From positions 1 to 64,000 of the forward strand of contig CALWUW010000036.1 in the NCBI GenBank assembly GCA_944384815.1: DNA of 64,000 nt. The letters run 5' to 3'. The stretch comes from an uncultured Clostridia bacterium (GTDB lineage: Bacteria > Bacillota > Clostridia > Oscillospirales > Acutalibacteraceae). The position numbers and the translations under genes were made by a program. Below the pieces are notes generated by a model. It was not told the origin of the DNA, made no database searches, and saw nothing but the letters and a program-made list of their open reading frames with translations. Below, piece after piece: positions 45,499 to 54,039 of this stretch (positions are counted from its first letter, which is position 1; every line of letters begins with the position of its first letter).

Positions 45499-46686
45499 AT
45501 GACCAAAAAAATGATTCGTACGTTGGCTGCCGGACTGGTTCTCACCCTGACGGTTTCTTCTTCTGTTTTGCAGGTTCCCGCTTCCGCCTATGATGTGGAA
45601 GTTCCGGTAGACAGCATTTCTCTCCCGGCCATTTCCGCTACGGTAGTGACCCGTTCCGTAAATGCTATCAACAAGGCTCGTGAGGAAGCGGAGAAAAAGC
45701 TGACTTCTTCCCAGGCTTCCCAGGGCAATACTTCCAGCCAGCAGAATACTTCTTCCGGAAGCGTATCTTCCGGTTCTTCCCAGAGCTCCTCTCAGGGCTC
45801 TTCCCAGAACTCTTCTCAGGGTTCTTCTCAGACTGCTAATCCGGGCGCTTCCCAGCGTCCTTCCCAGAATACAAATCAGAACTCTTCTTCCCAGGGTTCT
45901 TCTTCCTCATCCTCTTCCTCTTCTTCCTCCTCTTCTTCCTCTCAGGGTTCTTCCCAGGGAAGCAGCGCTGTGAAGGATGACCCCAATGCGGTAAACGGCT
46001 GCTCCGTGGATCTCAGCGGCGCTTCTTCCGGCACGGTTCTGGTTCGCCAGAAGGGCAGCACCACCAAGATCAAGGTTTTGCTGTACTTCAACGGCTCCAG
46101 CAAGTACTATCAGTACACCATCCCCACCAACAATACCTGGACGGCTATTCCTCTGCAGTCCGGCAGCGGCAGCTATAAGATTCGCTTCATGCAGCAGGTT
46201 TCCGGAAATTCCTATAAAGAGATTCATTCCGTATCCTTCCAGGCGGGCCTTTCCAGCGAAATGGCTCCCTATCTGAAACCCAGCCAGTATGTGGTTTACA
46301 ACAGCGGTTCCGCCAGCGTAGCTAAGGCAAAGAGCCTGGTTTCCGGCCTTTCCGGCGACGCCCAGAAGGTAGCGGCTATCTATTCCTACATCACCGGCAA
46401 CATTTCCTATGATTACGATAAGCTGGCAAATCTCACCACCGGGTATCTGCCCAATCCCGACAGCACTCTTTCCTCCAAAAAGGGCATCTGCTTCGATTAC
46501 GCGGCGCTGATGGCCGCCATGCTCCGCAGCCAGGGCATCCCCTGCAAATTGGTGATCGGCCATGCGGACGGCGAGTACCATGCCTGGAACATGGTGTATG
46601 TCTCCGGCGCCTGGAAGCTCTATGACGCCACCCTGGGTGCAGCCGGCCAGCGGGCTTCCTCTTACACCGCCGAGCGGGTGTATTGA
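45499..46686 (+). CDS. Secreted transglutaminase-like (cysteine protease fold) protein with Ser/Gln-rich linker
   Basis: The 395-residue protein begins with a signal peptide (MTKKMIRTLAAGLVLTLTVS.., probable cleavage after ASA). Residues 75-160 are a disordered S/Q/N-rich linker, including a run of 14 or so serines encoded by TCT/TCC repeats. A beta-rich domain (about 170-255) follows, and then a transglutaminase core. In the core the Cys lies in KKGICFDYAALMAAMLRSQG, the His in GEYHAWNMVYV and the Asp in WKLYDATL. Such proteins act at the cell surface as peptidases or cross-linkers. ATG 45499 is used because ATG 45484 lies inside the RBS (GGAGG). Confidence 0.88.
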   Translation: MTKKMIRTLAAGLVLTLTVSSSVLQVPASAYDVEVPVDSISLPAISATVVTRSVNAINKAREEAEKKLTSSQASQGNTSSQQNTSSGSVSSGSSQSSSQGSSQNSSQGSSQTANPGASQRPSQNTNQNSSSQGSSSSSSSSSSSSSSSQGSSQGSSAVKDDPNAVNGCSVDLSGASSGTVLVRQKGSTTKIKVLLYFNGSSKYYQYTIPTNNTWTAIPLQSGSGSYKIRFMQQVSGNSYKEIHSVSFQAGLSSEMAPYLKPSQYVVYNSGSASVAKAKSLVSGLSGDAQKVAAIYSYITGNISYDYDKLANLTTGYLPNPDSTLSSKKGICFDYAALMAAMLRSQGIPCKLVIGHADGEYHAWNMVYVSGAWKLYDATLGAAGQRASSYTAERVY

Positions 46687-46980
46687 TCCCGGTTTTTTCA
46701 AAAAAGCGATGTTTTGAAAAATACCATTTCTAAACTTACCAAACCCCTTTTTCCCGAAAAAACTGGAGGGCAAAAAACGGGCACGCCTTCAAGCGCCAAT
46801 CGAAAGAGCGGACCTAAAAACATGACCTAAAAATCGGACCTAAAAAAGCAGTTCCTTTTCGGGAAAACTATTGGATTATGATACAAGCTTCCCAGTGAAA
46901 CGGAAGCAAAGAAGCAGGGAAAAGTGCCCTTCCCCCCTGAATTTGCTGGATTTCGTCTCCAGGACTTTTCGACAGGAAGA

Positions 46981-47012
46981 AGCGCGGTGAGCTCGTTCTC
47001 ACCGCGCTTTTT
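46981..47012 (+). terminator. Terminator of the transglutaminase-like gene
   Basis: Stem AGCGCGGTGAG/CTCACCGCGCT with a 6-nt loop, followed by TTTTTCC. Confidence 0.85.
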
Positions 47013-47026
47013 CCGTTTTGCAGCGT

Positions 47027-47062
47027 AAAAAAAGAGCCGGGAAAATCCCGGCTCTTTTTTAT
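47027..47062. terminator. Bidirectional terminator
   Basis: Stem AAAAGAGCCGGG/CCCGGCTCTTTT with a 5-nt loop, flanked by A and T runs on the two sides. It lies between converging genes. Confidence 0.88.
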
Positions 47063-47326
47063 GCGGCAAGTTCATGAAATTTCCAAAGATCCGCAGAAGC
47101 TGGAAGCTATGGAAATCGCAGAATTTATAAAAAATTATGGAAATATAAAAATACGGAAATCATAAGAATCATAAGAGTTATAGAAACCATGAATCATGGG
47201 AGTTATGGAAGTCATGAAAATCATAGGGCCTACGGAACCCATTGAGTCCATGAAACCTATGAAGCCCATGAAACCCATGAAATTTATGGAATCTGTGGAA
47301 CTATAAAATCGCTGAAAGAATACGCT

Positions 47327-48337
47327 TTACCAGTTATTTACGGCGTGCTCCGCAAAAGCAGGAAGATCTTCCACCAGAAGGGAACTTCCATCGTCCAGCA
47401 CCAAAGTGCCGTTAAACAGGCCAAACACTTGGTGGCAGCAGTTGTTTACAAACAGTGCTTTGTCCCGGGTGGTGCGGTCGTACAAAGGGGTCATGGTAAG
47501 ATCGCAGCGGCCTTCCCGGTCGATCAGGCGCCAGGGAGCCATCCAGTCCTTTTGATGAGAGATCACCACTTCCTCCAGCTTGTGAGCTTTTCCTTCGTAG
47601 AAGAAAATATTTTCCGTGGCCTTTGAAGTGTCCCCGAAGCCGCAGCCCAGATTAAAGCCCAGCAGGGATCCTTCTGCCATGCCGCTGCCGCTGCTCCAAA
47701 ACCATTCGTTGGAAAAAGGCCAAACGCCCCTCCCCCAGTCCAAAAGGCCGTAGGCTGGCTCTTGTTCTCCCCAAACCAGGGTGTGTTTTTCCTGTCCCCA
47801 GGATATGGTTCCCAGAGCCTCCATACCGTTGATTTTGTGATTGTAATAAAACTGCCGGGGATTTCCGGGGAAAGGAACGTTGATCACCATAGCATGGGGA
47901 ATTAGAGGGGAAAGAGTCACATCCGCCTGAAAGTCTTCCCAGCGGCAAAGAAGATGACGTTTCGTCCCCTGCTTTTCAAAGCGCAGGAACACCTTGTTTT
48001 TGTTATACTCCACCGCGCTGTCCCGGGAGGCGCTGGCGGGAAGTTTCATGGAACCAAATGGCAGGGGAATCAGCCGGGACTTTTTCGCAAGGACCTCTCC
48101 CTTCCGAAAGTCAAACAGCAAAATGGAGACCTGCCCTACATAGGAAGCGTGGCCATAGGTCATTTGCAGGCAATACCGGGAATCGGAAACCTGGTAGTAA
48201 TCCCATTCCTTGATCCGCCAGGGCTTGGCCCGAATGGCCTTTCGGTCATAGCGGAGCAGCTCCTGGGTGCTGTAGCCCGCCACAGGGCTTCCGTCCTCCC
48301 GAAGAACCGGGCCGGGTTTGGTGATCTGCGTCTGCAT
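47327..48337 (-). CDS. DUF2804 family protein
   Basis: The 336-residue protein belongs to the DUF2804 family, with beta-rich segments such as WDYYQVSDSRYCLQMTYGHASY, FYYNHKINGMEALGTISWG, DWGRGVWPFSNEWFWSSGSG and NLGCGFGDTSKATENIFFYEG. The family is thought to have a lipocalin/hydroxyneurosporene-synthase-like fold; no biochemical role is established to my knowledge. ATG 48337 follows GGAGGAGGG. The open frame extends 71 codons upstream through the octamer array at 48407, which is not likely translated. It is the first gene of the lagging-strand block. Confidence 0.85.
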   Translation of the reverse strand: MQTQITKPGPVLREDGSPVAGYSTQELLRYDRKAIRAKPWRIKEWDYYQVSDSRYCLQMTYGHASYVGQVSILLFDFRKGEVLAKKSRLIPLPFGSMKLPASASRDSAVEYNKNKVFLRFEKQGTKRHLLCRWEDFQADVTLSPLIPHAMVINVPFPGNPRQFYYNHKINGMEALGTISWGQEKHTLVWGEQEPAYGLLDWGRGVWPFSNEWFWSSGSGMAEGSLLGFNLGCGFGDTSKATENIFFYEGKAHKLEEVVISHQKDWMAPWRLIDREGRCDLTMTPLYDRTTRDKALFVNNCCHQVFGLFNGTLVLDDGSSLLVEDLPAFAEHAVNNW

Positions 48338-48406
48338 ACAATTCCCTCCTCCGTAAAATGCCGCAAGCGTGCCTCCTGCAGCCGTACAGCCACGTAGCAA
48401 CGCCGC

Positions 48407-48462
48407 GATGCATGGATGCATCGGTGCATCGACACATTGACACCTTGACACATCGACGCCGC
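48407..48462. repeat. Seven-copy octamer array upstream of the DUF2804 gene
   Basis: GATGCATG, GATGCATC, GGTGCATC, GACACATT, GACACCTT, GACACATC, GACGCCGC. A second short array (AAGCAAAC, AAGTAAAC twice) follows at about 48492-48520. Confidence 0.8.
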
Positions 48463-48554
48463 AAACAGAAATGCAGAAATATAACCTCTCAAGCAAACAA
48501 GTAAACAAGTAAACAAGCAAGTGAACACAAAAGCTTTCTACAAACCGCACAAAA

Positions 48555-48605
48555 AGCGCAAATCCGCAGCGCTTTTTTTAAGTATACTCCCAAATCCCGG
48601 GGAAT
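48555..48605 (-). promoter_or_regulatory. Possible DUF2804 promoter with an immediately following hairpin
   Basis: On the minus strand TTGCCA, an 18-bp spacer and TATACT (complement at about 48582-48587). The predicted transcript would start within or just before AAAAAAAGCGC..GCGCTTTTT (48555-48582), a terminator-like hairpin. This could attenuate the roughly 240-nt leader. Confidence 0.45.
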
Positions 48606-48639
48606 GGCAAGAAAGAGGGAAAGAAAAAACTATACAAAA

Positions 48640-48672
48640 AACCCCTTTTCCGTTTGTGGAAAAAGGGGTTTC
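48640..48672 (-). terminator. Terminator of the short coiled-coil gene
   Basis: Stem AACCCCTTTTCC/GGAAAAAGGGGTT with a 6-nt loop, followed on the minus strand by TTTTTTG. Confidence 0.85.
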
Positions 48673-48748
48673 CAGAATGGATTTTGTCTCTTTGTCATGT
48701 AGACCCCATAGACCATAGACCATAGGACGTAGTCCATAGGCCATAGGT

Positions 48749-49051
48749 TTAGGATCCGTCAAATGGATTTTGGAAAGAAGGGGCGGGGAAGAATTCTTCC
48801 CCCGGAAAAAGCGCCTGAAGCTTCCGAAACCCATAGGTTTTTTCCAAAGCCAGGAAGTGTTCCTTTTCTTTTACCAGCCGCCTGTGAAGGGAAAGCATTC
48901 GGGGATGGGAAAAGGCCAGACCTTTTTGGTAAAGAGCCTCGATCTTCCGTTCCAAACGCCTTTGGCGGCGGCCGCTTCGCCAAAGGGAGATCCCCAGGCT
49001 AAGCCACAGCCCGGCGGAAACCAATATGTGCCGCCAACGCTCCACGGCCAT
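48749..49051 (-). CDS. Small membrane-anchored coiled-coil protein, unknown
   Basis: A 100-residue hypothetical protein: one predicted transmembrane helix near the N-terminus (HILVSAGLWLSLGISLW), then a basic helical stretch (RSGRRQRRLERKIEALYQKG; LHRRLVKEKEHFLALEKTYGF) and a short aromatic C-terminus. AAAGGAG is very close to ATG 49051, so a start a few codons upstream in the longer frame (to 49159) cannot be excluded. I do not recognise the family. A terminator follows it. Confidence 0.55.
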   Translation of the reverse strand: MAVERWRHILVSAGLWLSLGISLWRSGRRQRRLERKIEALYQKGLAFSHPRMLSLHRRLVKEKEHFLALEKTYGFRKLQALFPGEEFFPAPSFQNPFDGS

Positions 49052-49122
49052 TCTCCTTTCGTAAATCCTATAAGCCTTTGAAAAGGCCAAAGGGTGAAAA
49101 ATAAAAAACAAGGAAACAAGAA

Positions 49123-49162
49123 AACAATTAAACAAGCCAACAAGCCAACAAGCCAACAAGCC
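49123..49162. repeat. AACAAGCC octamer array
   Basis: AAACAATT, then AACAAGCC four times in perfect register (49131-49162). It is the same unit as the array after dnaA. Confidence 0.75.
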
Positions 49163-49259
49163 AAAGGGTTTCCGGAACCCTGCAGTTCTGCAGCCCTAAA
49201 GCCCTGGGACCCTAAGAATTTGGAACCCAGGAACCCAGGAACCCCGGGAACCAGGGAGT

Positions 49260-49285
49260 CCGGGAAGAGAAGCTTCTCTTCCCGG
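49260..49285. repeat. 26-bp perfect palindrome downstream of the 1450-residue protein gene
   Basis: CCGGGAAGAGAAG and its exact complement abut without a loop. There is no U run, so it is a weak terminator candidate at best. Nearby 49229-49255 repeats GGAACCCA. Confidence 0.6.
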
Positions 49286-49318
49286 AAAACGCTTTAGCAA
49301 AAGGAAATCACAGGGATC

Positions 49319-52300
49319 TCAAGACTTTCGCAAAGCCGGAACCACCAAAGCGGCCAGAATCCAGAAAGCGAAGTACAGCAGCACCACTCCGGCGCTGAGC
49401 TGATACAAAGCCGAGCAGCAAACCAGGAAAGCGGTAAGGACAAAGCCCAGAATGTTGCACATGGCCTGAAGGGCCGTTCCCATGGAGATATTCCCTCTTT
49501 GCCGGATGCAGGCTACCAGCATCCGGGCCATGGAGGTGAACCGGCCCCGGGTGGCCAAAGTGGCTTCTCCGGCGGGGTCCGGATCGGAGATCCGGTCGTG
49601 ATACGGCCGGCCCAGCTTGTCCGGCAGAATGCGGATGGATTCCGTATCCAGGTCAAACCGACGGCTGATAAGATCGGGGGTGATGTTGGGGTCGCAGGTG
49701 CGTACCAGAATAGATACCCCGTGATCCTCCAAACGCTGCAGCTCTCCGGCGATTTTTGGGGAAGCGGTGTAGGTAATCAGGAACATGGCCACCACTTCTC
49801 CCCCGGAGGCCAGGTAGACATGGCTGCGGTCCTGGGTAAGGAATTGCTTTTCGTAATCCCGGGAAGGGGGCTCTATACCGTGCTTTTCCATCAGCTCCCG
49901 GTTGCCTACCAGAGTTCTTCGGCCGGAAACCCAGCCTACAATGCCCATACCGTCCTCATAGGAGACGTTTTCCGCTTTGGGAAGGATCTTGGCCTGGCTG
50001 CGGATCACCTGGCCGAACAGATCGCTGAGAGAGCCGCCCACCGCTTTGGTCAGGGCGGTGGCGTCCAGAATGGCGCTGTCCACCCGCTGATCCCCAAAGG
50101 TACGGATGCCCCCCAGCACTAAGGTGCTGGGCGGGAAAAGCTCGGCGCTGTCCACCACCACGGCGTTTACGTCACTGAAGGTATCCAGGGCGGTATAGCC
50201 CACCAGCATGGAGCGGTTCTGTTTTCCCAGCCGGTAGATCCGGCGTAAGGGAAGCTGCACGGTTAACAGATTCATCATAGGGGTAAAAATGGCGCAGCCT
50301 GCGGCAAAAGCGCTGATGCTGGCGGCGGTGTCCCGATTCAGGTAGAAGCAGACCCCCGCCAGGATCAGGGAAGAGATCAGCCCCACCGGAGCCAGAGTTT
50401 GAGCGGAAAAATCCGAAGGATCCGGATCCTGGGAGTTGCGCAGAAAATGGTGCAGAAAATCGGCTTTTCGCTGATAGGCGGCCACAGGAACCCCGGGGAC
50501 GCAGTCCTGGGCCATTTCCATGGCGGTGTTTACGTCCTCCACGGTTTTCACGCCGTATAAAGAGCCGGACTCTGTAAGATATTTAAAGTTGCCGCACATC
50601 CGCCGGGCCAAAAGCAGCTTTCCCCAGGAATTCAGGAAAATTCCCAGGATTCCCACGCTGCAATAGGTGGAAAGGAACGCTGCCCCCTGACCGGCCATAC
50701 GGTCCGGGAAAAACAGCAGCGCCAGCGGGTGCAGAAACAGCACGCAGGCGGAAAGAGCCATGCCGCTATCCCCATTGGCTTTCAGGGTAAAGAGCCCCTT
50801 CAGGCCGCTGCGAATGGCTTTCAGGCTGAACAAGATCCCCACGCCCAGCCCTAAGAGACAAAGAAGGATCCTTAGCTGCAAAGGAAGGACATCCTCCGGG
50901 ATCCGTCCGCCGAAAATTTCCAGCGCCGCTACCACCACGGTCAAAAGCCCTGTGGCGCAGGTGCGGATCAGTAAGGCACGGCTGGAGGTTTTCAGCTCGT
51001 TCCAAATGGCAGGAGCGTCCTCCTTCTGGGTGTAATCCTCCAAAGTGGGAGTCTCTTTCTGAGACTGGGTCTCGTAATCTTCCTCCGGACGGTTTTCCGG
51101 TTCGTCGCCTCCCAGCATCTGGAAGGAAGGACCCTTTTTCCGCTTCTTTTTGGAAGCGGCCTGGGCCTGTTTGGCGGCGTCCCTGGCTGCTGCCGCGGCT
51201 CTGGCGCCGGCGGCTGCGGCTACATCCTCCCGGGTTCGGGGGTCAATAGGCTGAATAAAGGGGAACATATCCTCCAGGCCGTCTTTTTTGATCCGGGAAG
51301 GAGTGGAAGAACTGGAAGAAGCGGAATCCTTGGCCTTGGCCTGGGGTTTCCCGGCTTCCTGCTCGTCCGGCTCCTCCGGTCCTTCCTTTTGGGAATCCGT
51401 AGGTTCCATGGATTCCGTAGGTTCCGCAGGCTCTGTGGAATCCGCAGGCTCCGGGGAATCCGAAGAAACGGCGGAGGCAGGGAAGGTTTCCATGGAGAAA
51501 GACGGCGGGTCTTCCTTGGGAGAAGAGGACGGATTGGGCTGGGAGATATGTACAGCGCCGGAAGATTCCTCTCCGGCGGTTTCTTCGAAAGAAGCCTGAG
51601 AAATCTGGGAAGAGGCCGTGGAATCGGCGGCCGGCAGAGACTGCTCTACCTGTTCCTGCAAGCCTTGGTTTTCCGGGATTTCTTCGGCGTGGGAGCCCCT
51701 CAGGGGCTGGGAGGCTTCTGCTTCCTGAGGCACTGGCTGTTCAGGCTGCCGGGATTCCGGATGGAAATACTGGTGGATTTCCCGGGAAAGGATGTCTTCC
51801 TGTTCCTGGGAGGTAAGATCCACCACATACCGGAACCCACCTCCACGGGAGGCATGTTCCAGACCGAACACGGCGCTTCCCGGTTCCAGACCCAGAACCC
51901 GGGGAATTTTAGGCGCTTCCGGTTCCTGCACCTTGGGAGCGGTGGAACCGCTGCCGGGAGCTTCCGGAACGGCCACCGGTTCCTTTACCGGAGCCGGCTT
52001 TTCTTCCCCCGCAGGTTCCCGGGCGGAAAGCTCCCGGGGTGTTTCTTCCGGCGTTTTTTCCGCAGCCTCCCCTGCTGTCTCCTGCAAGGGCAAAACCGCG
52101 GCAGCAGAAGCAGCGGAGGGTTCTTCCTCTTCCCGGGAGGAAATCCCCTCCTCCTGGGGCAGAACATCCTGCATTTCTGTATTTTTTTCGGTATTTATAC
52201 TTTTTGTATATATTTGTTCCTGGGAAGCTTGGCTGTCTGCCTGGATAGCTGTGGTTGTGGTTGTGGCTGTTTTCTGGGTTTCCCCTGTTTCCGTGCTTTC

Positions 52301-53671
52301 AACATTCTCAATACTTTCAACACTTTCAGCTGTTTGAGCTGTTTCGGCTATTTCAGTCGTTCCAGCAGTTTCAACGGCTTCGGGTTTCTCCGGCTGTTGC
52401 TGTTCCGGTTCCGCCTCCCTGGTGAGGTGGGGCAAATCCGGCTTCTCTTCTTCTCCCCGGATCACCGAAGGTGCCTGGGGCGCCGGGGCATAAGGGATCT
52501 CCGGCCCAGGGGCTCCGGGAATATCGGGAACACTGGGAGTGCTAGGAGAGCTGGGAGTGCTGGGAACGGAAGGAGCACCGGGAACGGGAGACTCCGGAGA
52601 AGGCAGGGTCACAGGCTCCTGGGGCCGGGAAGGCGCCGGGCGCTCTTGCTGCTCCTGCTGTTTCTGTTTTTCCTGCTTTTCCTCCGCCAGCAAAGCCGCG
52701 GAAAATTCTTCCGGCGTAGGCAGACGGTTTTCCTGGGCGGATTTCTCCCGAAGAATCTGGGAAGAAAAGGAAAAAATTTCCGGGGAGGGTTTTTTCCGGT
52801 TTTGCCGGGAAGGCTTTTGGGCCTCCCCCGAAGAAAAGTTCTTTTTCCCGGAAGACGGTTTCCCAGGCTGAGAAGGCTGAGAAGACTGGGAAGGCGAAGC
52901 GCCCTCAGGGAAATCGCTGTAAAGATAAGAGAACCGGGAAGTTCCGGACATATCAGATTTCCCCGGGGAAACCGGACGCTCCAGGGCTTCCAGAGATTCC
53001 TGATACTGCTTCCGGTATTCCTCCAAAGGCTTCAGCTTCAGGCCGTAGTAGGGGTCATCCTCCGGAAGGAAGGCTTCCTGCTTTTTCTCCTTCCGCCGGC
53101 GGAACCAGCCCTTTTTCTCCTTTTTCTCTTTTTTCTCTTCCTGCCGGGGTTCCTGGGAGAAGGTTTGGGCAGTCTGCGTGGCCGGTGTGGCCTGTATGGC
53201 CTGCGCGGCCGGTTCCTCTCCTTTTACCAAAGAGGGCTCTCGGGTTTTTTCCGGGTTCTGGGCTTCCCAGGCGCCCCGGGAGGCTTTCCCGCTTTTGCCG
53301 GAAACCTCTACCCGCATAGGCGGCGGGCTGGCTACGGAACGAGGCACAGGGTCCCGGATCACCGCTGTGGCGGCAGTGTCTCGGCTTTTCTCCTTTTGGC
53401 CTTCTTTCCGGCTTTCCTTCTGCCCCACCGCGTCCTCAAATACCGCGGCGGGGGGAGGATTCTTTTCCCGGGAAAGCAGGTCCTTCCGGCTTTTTACATC
53501 CGCCAGGATCTGTTCAATGCTTAAATCGGAAAGGGGATCGACGGAATCAAGGGAATCGTCCTCCCCTTTAGAGGTATTTTTGGAGCCGGAGCCATGCTCC
53601 CGGCGGGTCCAGAGTTTCGATTCCTCCCCGGGCAGCTCCCAGGGGGAAAACGGTCTTTTCTGCCTTTTCAT
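49319..53671 (-). CDS. 1450-residue protein: long disordered N-terminus plus degenerate P-type ATPase
   Basis: Residues 1 to about 830 are low-complexity and probably disordered, rich in Pro, Glu, Ser, Gln and Ala. They include 3-residue periodic runs (ETAQTAESVESIENV; EPAEPTESMEP) and a short Lys/Glu stretch (KKEKKEKKGWFRRRKEKK). An Ala-rich basic segment (about 820-860) follows. From about 900 come several transmembrane pairs and cytoplasmic domains in P-type ATPase order. At about residue 1170 the phosphorylation loop reads VVVDSAELFPPSTL, where active pumps have DKTGTLT. At about 1245 a nucleotide-domain-like GMGIVGWVSGRRTLVGN is kept, and near 1320 SILVRTCDPN replaces the usual TGDN. A final helix pair ends the protein. 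It is likely catalytically dead, with a structural or regulatory role. RBS AGGAGG, 12 nt. Confidence 0.75.
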   Translation of the reverse strand: MKRQKRPFSPWELPGEESKLWTRREHGSGSKNTSKGEDDSLDSVDPLSDLSIEQILADVKSRKDLLSREKNPPPAAVFEDAVGQKESRKEGQKEKSRDTAATAVIRDPVPRSVASPPPMRVEVSGKSGKASRGAWEAQNPEKTREPSLVKGEEPAAQAIQATPATQTAQTFSQEPRQEEKKEKKEKKGWFRRRKEKKQEAFLPEDDPYYGLKLKPLEEYRKQYQESLEALERPVSPGKSDMSGTSRFSYLYSDFPEGASPSQSSQPSQPGKPSSGKKNFSSGEAQKPSRQNRKKPSPEIFSFSSQILREKSAQENRLPTPEEFSAALLAEEKQEKQKQQEQQERPAPSRPQEPVTLPSPESPVPGAPSVPSTPSSPSTPSVPDIPGAPGPEIPYAPAPQAPSVIRGEEEKPDLPHLTREAEPEQQQPEKPEAVETAGTTEIAETAQTAESVESIENVESTETGETQKTATTTTTAIQADSQASQEQIYTKSINTEKNTEMQDVLPQEEGISSREEEEPSAASAAAVLPLQETAGEAAEKTPEETPRELSAREPAGEEKPAPVKEPVAVPEAPGSGSTAPKVQEPEAPKIPRVLGLEPGSAVFGLEHASRGGGFRYVVDLTSQEQEDILSREIHQYFHPESRQPEQPVPQEAEASQPLRGSHAEEIPENQGLQEQVEQSLPAADSTASSQISQASFEETAGEESSGAVHISQPNPSSSPKEDPPSFSMETFPASAVSSDSPEPADSTEPAEPTESMEPTDSQKEGPEEPDEQEAGKPQAKAKDSASSSSSTPSRIKKDGLEDMFPFIQPIDPRTREDVAAAAGARAAAAARDAAKQAQAASKKKRKKGPSFQMLGGDEPENRPEEDYETQSQKETPTLEDYTQKEDAPAIWNELKTSSRALLIRTCATGLLTVVVAALEIFGGRIPEDVLPLQLRILLCLLGLGVGILFSLKAIRSGLKGLFTLKANGDSGMALSACVLFLHPLALLFFPDRMAGQGAAFLSTYCSVGILGIFLNSWGKLLLARRMCGNFKYLTESGSLYGVKTVEDVNTAMEMAQDCVPGVPVAAYQRKADFLHHFLRNSQDPDPSDFSAQTLAPVGLISSLILAGVCFYLNRDTAASISAFAAGCAIFTPMMNLLTVQLPLRRIYRLGKQNRSMLVGYTALDTFSDVNAVVVDSAELFPPSTLVLGGIRTFGDQRVDSAILDATALTKAVGGSLSDLFGQVIRSQAKILPKAENVSYEDGMGIVGWVSGRRTLVGNRELMEKHGIEPPSRDYEKQFLTQDRSHVYLASGGEVVAMFLITYTASPKIAGELQRLEDHGVSILVRTCDPNITPDLISRRFDLDTESIRILPDKLGRPYHDRISDPDPAGEATLATRGRFTSMARMLVACIRQRGNISMGTALQAMCNILGFVLTAFLVCCSALYQLSAGVVLLYFAFWILAALVVPALRKS
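51777..51790. promoter_or_regulatory. NBS-like palindrome (candidate Noc site)
   Basis: ATTTCCCGGGAAAG matches the Bacillus Noc-binding consensus ATTTCCCGGGAAAT at 13 of 14 positions. It lies inside the 1450-residue protein gene. Binding by the local Noc is a guess from homology. Confidence 0.4.
53465..53478. promoter_or_regulatory. NBS-like palindrome (candidate Noc site)
   Basis: Contains TTTCCCGGGAAA with flanking T and G (12 of 14 consensus positions), inside the same gene. Confidence 0.3.
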
Positions 53672-54039
53672 CCTACTGGCATCCTCCTTTTATGAAAGCT
53701 TGTTAAGCCTGTTAAGCCTGTTAGACTGTTAAACTGTAAGCCTATGTGTCTGTATAAAAAAGCCTGGGTGTTCCCGGTTTCCCATTTTTGGAAGAGAGAA
53801 AACACCGTAACACCGTAACACCGTAACACGATAACATCGTAACACTGTAATATCGCAATAACATCATAACATCGCAACGCCAAAAGCCAAAGGCTCCAAA
53901 GCCAAAACACCGGCAGCCGGGCGTGGGGTTCAGCGTGGGGAGCTTGGCATCCGGTTGGCATCCGGTTAGCGTTGGGTTAGAACTGGTTATCACTGGTTGG
54001 CACTGGGTTAGTATTGGGGAAACCCTCCGAATTTTTTCT
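53672..54039. repeat. Gap with a long octamer array (ACACCGTA-type)
   Basis: No gene. 53802-53873 is nine consecutive 8-bp units: ACACCGTA three times, ACACGATA, ACATCGTA, ACACTGTA, ATATCGCA, ATAACATC twice. Before it lies a CTGTTAAGC 9-bp tract (53698-53740), and after it a roughly 10-bp GGTTGGCATCC tract (53942-54010). Confidence 0.8.

Larger units (their letters stand above)
46687..47326. repeat. Convergent gap with terminators and a long 9-bp array
   Basis: No gene. A 13-bp direct repeat GACCTAAAAA-N3 occurs three times at about 46811-46850. 47161-47302 is a degenerate 9-bp array of some 16 units (CATAAGAAT, CATAAGAGT, TATAGAAAC, .. CATGAAACC, TATGAAGCC, CATGAAACC, CATGAAATT, TATGGAATC, TGTGGAACT) with one 7-bp unit. 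It ends 25 bp before the DUF2804 gene stop. Confidence 0.8.

Noticed and set aside
46827..47075. 82-codon minus-strand frame after the transglutaminase gene
   Set aside because: It overlaps two strong terminators and has no recognisable features.
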